From assembly GCF_001680005.1 (NCBI RefSeq), contig NC_033567.1:124001-188000 (forward strand): a stretch of DNA of 64,000 nt, in the 5' to 3' direction. The number at the start of each line of letters is the position of its first letter. The stretch's first letter is position 1. The position numbers and the translations under genes were made by a program. Below are positions 58,085-64,000 of the stretch, piece after piece. The notes beneath the pieces are model-generated. The model ran no database searches, had not been told where the DNA came from, and worked only from the letters and a program-made list of their open reading frames with translations. The DNA is from Plasmodium coatneyi. Taxonomy: Eukaryota > Apicomplexa > Aconoidasida > Haemosporida > Plasmodiidae.

Positions 58085-60263
58085 TATAATGCGTTAAAAT
58101 ATATTTAACTTTTATTCACTAATTTTTTTTTTTTTTTTAATTTTTTATATTTGTTATTCGCACTTATTTTGTCAGAATAATATGTAATCATTGTAATTTG
58201 ATTTCTGTTTATTAATATTACATGTGTTATAAGTGTACACATGAGAATATTAGCTTATAATTCTCATTGTTTCTGGTGATATTTAATACATATCACATAT
58301 TTGCTTAAAATTATTATTTTTCCTTAGTTTGCAAATGTGTGACAATTTAAAAATGTTTTTTTAAGTAGCGCACCCCCCCACCCCTAACTATATTGAATAA
58401 GTTACTTCATCCTTTTGCATGATATGAAGTTGCACTTGTTACGTTGCTTTTGTTTTTGTCTTCGTCCGCGAAAAATTTTCCCTGTCATATAATTTTAAAT
58501 AGGTTTTATTGCTAATAATTACAAACTTTAATGATCACTATATATGAATTTAAACTTTTTCTGAATTCAATATTCAATAATTATTCACACTTTGGAATAC
58601 ATCGGGTGTGGGTATGTTTTGAATTAATGGAAAATATGTAAGGAAGACGCATTTCACAATTGCCAATTATATGGCACGACAGCAGATATACAAGGGGAAC
58701 GATATTTTTGCGATTATTTATAAAAATTAGGAAGTGTACATTATAAGCAATAATTCAAATGAAAAGTTAAATGCCAACATTGTTACACACATATGCTTCT
58801 TATATAGATAAAATGTGTACGAAATATTTTATTCATAGTTATGGATTTATGCTTAGATTTAGGGTTTCAGGTTCAGGGTTTATTTATGCAAGCTAATAAA
58901 TAATTCTTATTTCCTAGCAAAAACATTTTTAATAAAAATTAATTTATGTGTATATATATAATTACATACATATAGAAGAAGAGGCATTGTGTAATCCTGA
59001 GTGTATTAATTTTAAGAGAAATAGCACCCATATTGTGGAGCAGACCTACTTAGCCAATAACACCAATTATGCTATAATGATCAGAATTTTCCATTTCCTT
59101 TATACGCGTGCATAGCTGAGGTTGTCTTCTGAAATGTGTAAAAATATGTCTCATTCTTACTGAAGAACGTCATTTATTCTTTTTCCGGAATGAATTTTAT
59201 TCCATCTTCATGTTGGGGGACAGTCCACCCAATTCATAATCCATTTCGAGCTTTCATTCGTTCCATAAATTAAAAACGGGCGGAACATTATGGTTCGTAA
59301 GACATATAAATACGAAGTTGTTTTTAACGTTCCAAAAAGTTATGTGTACTACTGAAATTCGCGTTAACGTATAATATAATGTTCTATTAAAGTAATTCCT
59401 TTCTTTAGAAGTATTCATAAGTTTCCTAAATTTTTCCCTTGTTTAACGTTAAACAATGTACTATAGGTAAAACTTTAAAATGTTTATTAAATGAAATGTT
59501 TCCGCTCTTTGCAACTGTCATTAGTAAATATTCAACAATATATTTCTATTAAACTTATTTGTATGTGTTGTTTATTAAAATTAAAAATATGGATCAAAAT
59601 AGATTTATGTATACATATAAATTCAGTTCATAATAGGGATTAATATTATATTACTATACATTTTTAATAAAAAGAATAGAAAGGTTAAAATCATAAAAGT
59701 ATTTATTAGCTTTAGAGTTCAGCATATATTACTGAACCCGAGTTCAATGTAGATTTTCGTGGCACAAAGGAGTACTAACCATTTATTAGGAAAATAAGAA
59801 TAGGAGAATGATATATATATTCCAAGCGTAAAAATTCATTGTCCCATTCAGACTATATAAATATATGAACTATACATATATGAACCTGTTTTATGAAAGA
59901 CGTACTCTTATTACAAGTTGAATCCTGTAACCCATTTCTTCTGCTAATGGTGAAGAATACACTTTTGCACCATTATGGAATCATTAGTAAATGATCCATA
60001 TGAATTTAAAAATACTATATATAATGAGAGAAGACATGAATTCGCACATGAAAATTGATTGTGCATTACAAAGAGAAGGATTATGAAATGGGAAAGTACA
60101 AATATCTGAATGTACATAAAATTGCTTTTCCATATCTAAAATATAAAGACATAATCGTATTTACTCTATTGTTATTATATACATTCTATGTTAATGTACT
60201 GTTGCTTATATTACAAATACTCCTTAAGCAGGAAGTATACCTTTCCACAGAAAACAGCAATCC
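58085..60263. other. AT-rich intergenic region
   Basis: No gene seen. A tiny telomere-like phrase (tttagggtttcaggttcagg) lies near 58857-58880. Confidence 0.6.
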
Positions 60264-61107
60264 CTAAAATATAATTCTCCTGCACCGTCTTCTCATCCGT
60301 AACATTCTTATAACATTTATCATGGTATAAATGATCGAAAATATAAATATGTACGAGAATATTATGAACAAAATGCCATATGTGAAGAACGAGATTGTAC
60401 CTAAATTAGAAGCCAACCCGGTCTTAACTATAAATGGTAAAATTCCAATCAATGGAATTAAACACACTCCTATAACCTTTCGTTTACCCCATGTTCTAAG
60501 TATACTTTTTACTAATTTTATGTTATATCTACGACTACCTATTTTCTCATCACCTATTCCATCAACCATTTCAAATATTCTCCTTTTAAAATTAGAATAC
60601 AATCTTCTTAAACCTGTCCTTCTGGGACATTTACGCTTAAAGTTTTTTCTATAAATTATCAAATCATTTGAGCAACTTTCTTGAAACTCATCATATGCGG
60701 TGGAACCATAACTACGAGTTCTTAATTTTCCATCATCTCTGTCATTTAATGAATACTCCTCTAATTCATTGTCGTATAATCTTGTCCCTAAATCCTGTTC
60801 TGACAGTAACCTATATTCTGCAATATACGAGGAATCCTTGCCGCCATTATAGATATTCTTCAAGCCCTTGCTAAATGAAACCTAAATACAAAAATATTAT
60901 ACACATATTCACTTATTTCTTATAGGGAAAAATGCTCTTACACAAAAAAAGGAAAATACTGTTCTCACAGAAAATATTCTACATGAGAAATATGAACCAT
61001 ATAGAATATTATTATAATACTTCATTGTCATATTTCTGATATATCCAAGTAAAGAGAATAAATGTAATAAATTTAATGATGAAATTTCTTCTGATACTGC
61101 TGTTCAT
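60264..61107 (-). CDS. PEXEL-bearing two-membrane-segment exported protein
   Basis: Two exons: 61021-61107 and 60264-60881; 234 aa, phase 0. Exon 1 (MNSSIRRNFIIKFITFILFT, then WIYQKYDNE) is a signal sequence of the form common to Plasmodium exported families. Exon 2 begins VSFSKGLKNIYNGG and has a PEXEL at residues 53-57 (RLLSE). It continues with a charged region, a Cys/Arg patch (RKNFKRKCPRRTGLRRL) and two membrane segments (VIGVCLIPLIGILPFIV; GILFIIFSYIFIFSIIYTMI), and ends RRRCRRIIF. The layout matches small two-membrane exported families of vivax-clade parasites such as fam-l/fam-m or Pv-fam members; I cannot name the subfamily with certainty. Confidence 0.85.
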
Positions 61108-62275
61108 TTTATAACAATATGGTATTTTGTAAATTCTATTAGATGTGTGCACAGATTTTTTCATATAGAATATTCTATAATTAAAAAGATATTAAAAAAT
61201 TTTCCATTTCTTAATATTCCATTTTAAAAATTATAAAATATAGTCGTTATTTTACACTAACACATGTGTAAAAAATAAGAGTAAAGGTTTTTCCTTTTAT
61301 ACTTTTCATATGATGCGATTTTAAAAAAGTGTAAGAATAAATTATATCCGTAAAAGGAGTATGAGCGAACTAAAGATCTTGTAGTTAAAATGATAAAATT
61401 AATTATTTCATGAAAGAATATGTGAATGAATTTTGTTTTTTATCATTCATAATAAAATATAGTTAATTATTATTTGAAAATTTTCGAAACATTTAAATGT
61501 GAAATAGATGTAATTTAAGCATTATATATTAAAAGGATAGCGGAAAAAAATGTGCAATTATGAACCAATTTCTGATTATTTAATAATCCACCTTATACAT
61601 TGATTTGGTTACGCAAAATGTATTTCTTATAAAGGAATTTATTATAATTGCGCAAAGAGCAGAAGTTATTTTAAAAGAACGAATTTTATTGAATGAATTA
61701 TATTATATTCTTAAGAATACTTACTATATATAAAAGATTCGGAGTACACATGTGTATGCCGGTACACTTTCACGTGTAATTTTTTTTTTTTCTTCAGTAT
61801 GATAATTCATTTTTCACGGCAATCCTCTCTGTCACATGCATTAGTAAGATTATTTTCATTCCAAATGTGTTATGTTCTATTTTTTTTTTCTTCTTTCATA
61901 TTTTAATATGTATTGTTGAAATTAATAAAAGTCGTATTTTTTTTTTTTTTTTTGGTTAATATAAAAATAAAAAGTTGAAAAAAAAAAGAAAAGAAAATGT
62001 ACATTCCACTTAAACGAATTTTTGCTCTATTGGCAAAAGGACTACATCCTACAAGCCAATAAAAGGAAATATACTTGTATTCACTTGCTACAAATACAAA
62101 CAATTAATTCTAATTTTGATATTTAAATTAAGACACACAGTGCAAATAATTATCATAGTGCTTGCAAATCATTCATGCATAAAGCTTCATATATTTTCTC
62201 ATTTACTACATCAAGCAAAATATCTGCATTGCATCAGCACTACAATCAGAATTGCCTTTATTTATAAAATTATTA
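61108..62275. other. AT-rich intergenic region
   Basis: Lies between the start of the exported gene and the 3' end of the DBP-like gene. No coding or structured signal was seen. Confidence 0.6.
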
Positions 62276-64000
62276 TCATGAATAATCCATGGGGGTTAAC
62301 GTTTGCACTTGTTCAATATCTAAAAAAGAAATAAAAAGAATAAAGCAGAATGATGTGATATTTCTTTTTATGTAGAATTTTTTTTTTTTGAAATTTGAAT
62401 TACCGTCAGGCATCAGGGGGATTCTATGAATATTATCAGAGAATTCTTCGTAATCATTAAATGAAGCTTCTTCTTCAGGACTGTACGAACAAGGAAGTGC
62501 ACATTTATTATATATATGTACATACACGTATATATGTATATATACATGCGTGTAATGATTGCACATTTTTACTCTCCTCAAAACTTCACACATGGAATAC
62601 ATAGAATTAATTGTGCACTAAAAGCATTTCTTATTTTATTTTCTCTTATAGTTGTTATTCTATCTTTTATTCTAATTTTTATTTTATATTATATTTACTC
62701 ATAATTGTTCATATTTTGTGCGGCCATTAACAGCAGTAGTATCAGAAACGCTCCCCCGGCGGCAAAATAAGCCTTGTCTGAAAAAAGAATATTGGTTAAA
62801 AAAGTTTTTATAGCATTCTTAAAATGAATTTCTTTTTAATTTACATAACATCTTTCTCTATTCATCATCTTTTCCTGCATACTTGTAAAGCTCCCTTTTG
62901 TAAAGCATTTGTATGATGGATCTTCAAATTCCTTTTTCATGCAATTATGGTAATCATTAGAATCAAACTTAAAATACTTCAAGCAAAAATCCGATATTGA
63001 ACAACATAAATTTTTACTATCCTCTTTAGAACAAGTGTTCGATGACATTTTGTCTTCTATAGAGTTACAGTAATTTAAAGAAACACTATTATTGCACTTG
63101 TGTGCTTTAGACATACGGATAATTTCTTCCCTTGCTGCATTAACATCTCTGTTTTTGTATTGATTTATATCTAATTTATCATGGATCCAATTATTATGGC
63201 TATATAATTGGTACCTATTTGGATTTTTCATAAAATTATCCTGATTCATATGCACTCCCCTTTCTGCTTCATCTTCCCTGATGCTACCCCTGTGGTGATC
63301 ATCTACATGTGCAGTTTGATTAGAATTGTGCCCACCATTCTGCATATTACTATTGTTAAAATCATGCTCCTTCAAATCTTTTTCTCTATCTCCATTCGTA
63401 TTTTCTAAACTGTGAGTTGTATCATTAGTAGTTTCATGTACACTTCCGTTTGATTCCAAACTTTCAGTTTTACTCAACGGAGTAGGACCTTCACTATGGT
63501 TACTGTCAGGTCCATCAACACCACCAACATGAGGAGAAACACCAACAAATTGTTCAGGTTGAGTTTCAGTAATGGTAAGAGTTCCCTGTTCGGTAGTGTA
63601 ACCACTTTCTCCGTCCAGGTTAGCCTTGCTTTTTTCACTTTCCTCTTTTTTAACATCAGATTCTCCTTCTCCTCCAGCAAGGACTGATGGATCATTCGGC
63701 AGACTCGGTATAGAACCTTCCGCAGGGTCACCATGAGCACCACCATTTTCAGTCGTAGCAGGACCTTCAAAAGGTTTAACATCAGCAGAACCGCCATCAC
63801 CAAGAGTAACACCAACATCTTGTCCAGGCGTGAGAGTACCAGCTCCTGATGCTTCTGCATCCTTCTCTGTATGAGTTTGTCCCAAACTTTCTCCTTCATC
63901 AGTATGTGGATTAAGTGACTCCTGTAAGCTATGATATATGTCCTGTGCATCTTTCCCTTCTTCAATTTTTTCCGGATCAACTTCTTCACCATCTTCCCTA
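62276..64000 (-). CDS. DBP: Duffy-binding-like erythrocyte-binding protein (DBP/EBL), C-terminal part
   Basis: EBL adhesins of merozoite micronemes bind red-cell receptors and help form the invasion junction. Only the 3' portion is here; the receptor-binding region lies beyond 64000. The long exon (to 62845 or 62850) encodes a hydrophilic Glu/Ser/Gly-rich region and then the Cys-rich region VI (KAHKCNNSVSLNYC, NLCCSISDFCLKYF). Next come a membrane exon (62699 to 62772 or 62777; YFAAGGAFLILLLLMAAQ), a cytoplasmic exon 62404-62480 (EEEASFNDYEEFSDNIHRIP) and a last exon 62276-62319 (DIEQVQTLTPMDYS). Two splice choices after region VI keep the frame. Donor gtaaat with acceptor acaag gives nine cysteines in region VI. 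Donor gttatg with the stronger ttttttcag acceptor gives eight, the usual EBL number. Which paralogue it is cannot be told from this part. Confidence 0.93.

Overview
The window is nuclear DNA from a malaria parasite of the Plasmodium knowlesi / P. coatneyi group. Four things support this. It carries a SICAvar 3' end with the conserved cytoplasmic exon. It has a run of KIR (PIR superfamily) genes. Degenerate GGGTT(T/C)A telomere-type repeats lie between genes. The 3' exons of a Duffy-binding-like erythrocyte-binding protein close the window. AT-rich intergenic DNA, short AT-rich GT-AG introns and two-exon PEXEL-bearing genes fit as well. I cannot tell P. knowlesi from P. coatneyi by eye.

Layout. 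1-3317 (+): the last exons of a SICAvar gene. 3805-12912 (-): four KIR genes in a head-to-tail row, each with related upstream boxes. 16646-20192 (+): two more KIR genes with 13-residue Gly/Ser/Trp repeats; one looks intronless. 21765-23753 (+): a phosphatidylinositol transfer protein with a long tail, a housekeeping-type gene set among variant antigen genes. 25904-27832 (-): a five-exon gene whose ectodomain is SICA-type and whose membrane and cytoplasmic exons are KIR-type, with a small collagen-like exon between. 28893-30844 (-): its neighbour, with a KIR-type ectodomain and a related stalk, membrane segment and tail.

34601-61107: five genes and one pseudogene encoding exported or secreted proteins. 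Most have a short hydrophobic first exon and a PEXEL (RxLxE/D) early in exon 2. Two are PHIST-like; one of these is broken by two in-frame stops. A 1160-residue lysine-rich protein with two C-terminal membrane segments is also here. Among these genes lie a telomere-like array at 37.7-38.2 kb that runs into a decayed SICAvar tail, a GC-richer island near 39 kb and several kilobases of featureless AT-rich DNA. 62276-64000 (-): the C-terminal part of a DBP/EBL adhesin, running off the window.

Most of these genes make proteins for the infected-cell surface, export into the host cell or red-cell invasion. Shared intron repeats, telomere-like tracts inside SICAvar tail codons and swapped exon sets suggest active recombination between SICAvar, KIR and exported-protein loci. 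All gene models are hand-spliced from GT/AG signals and reading phase. No similarity search, transcript data or exact composition count was available.
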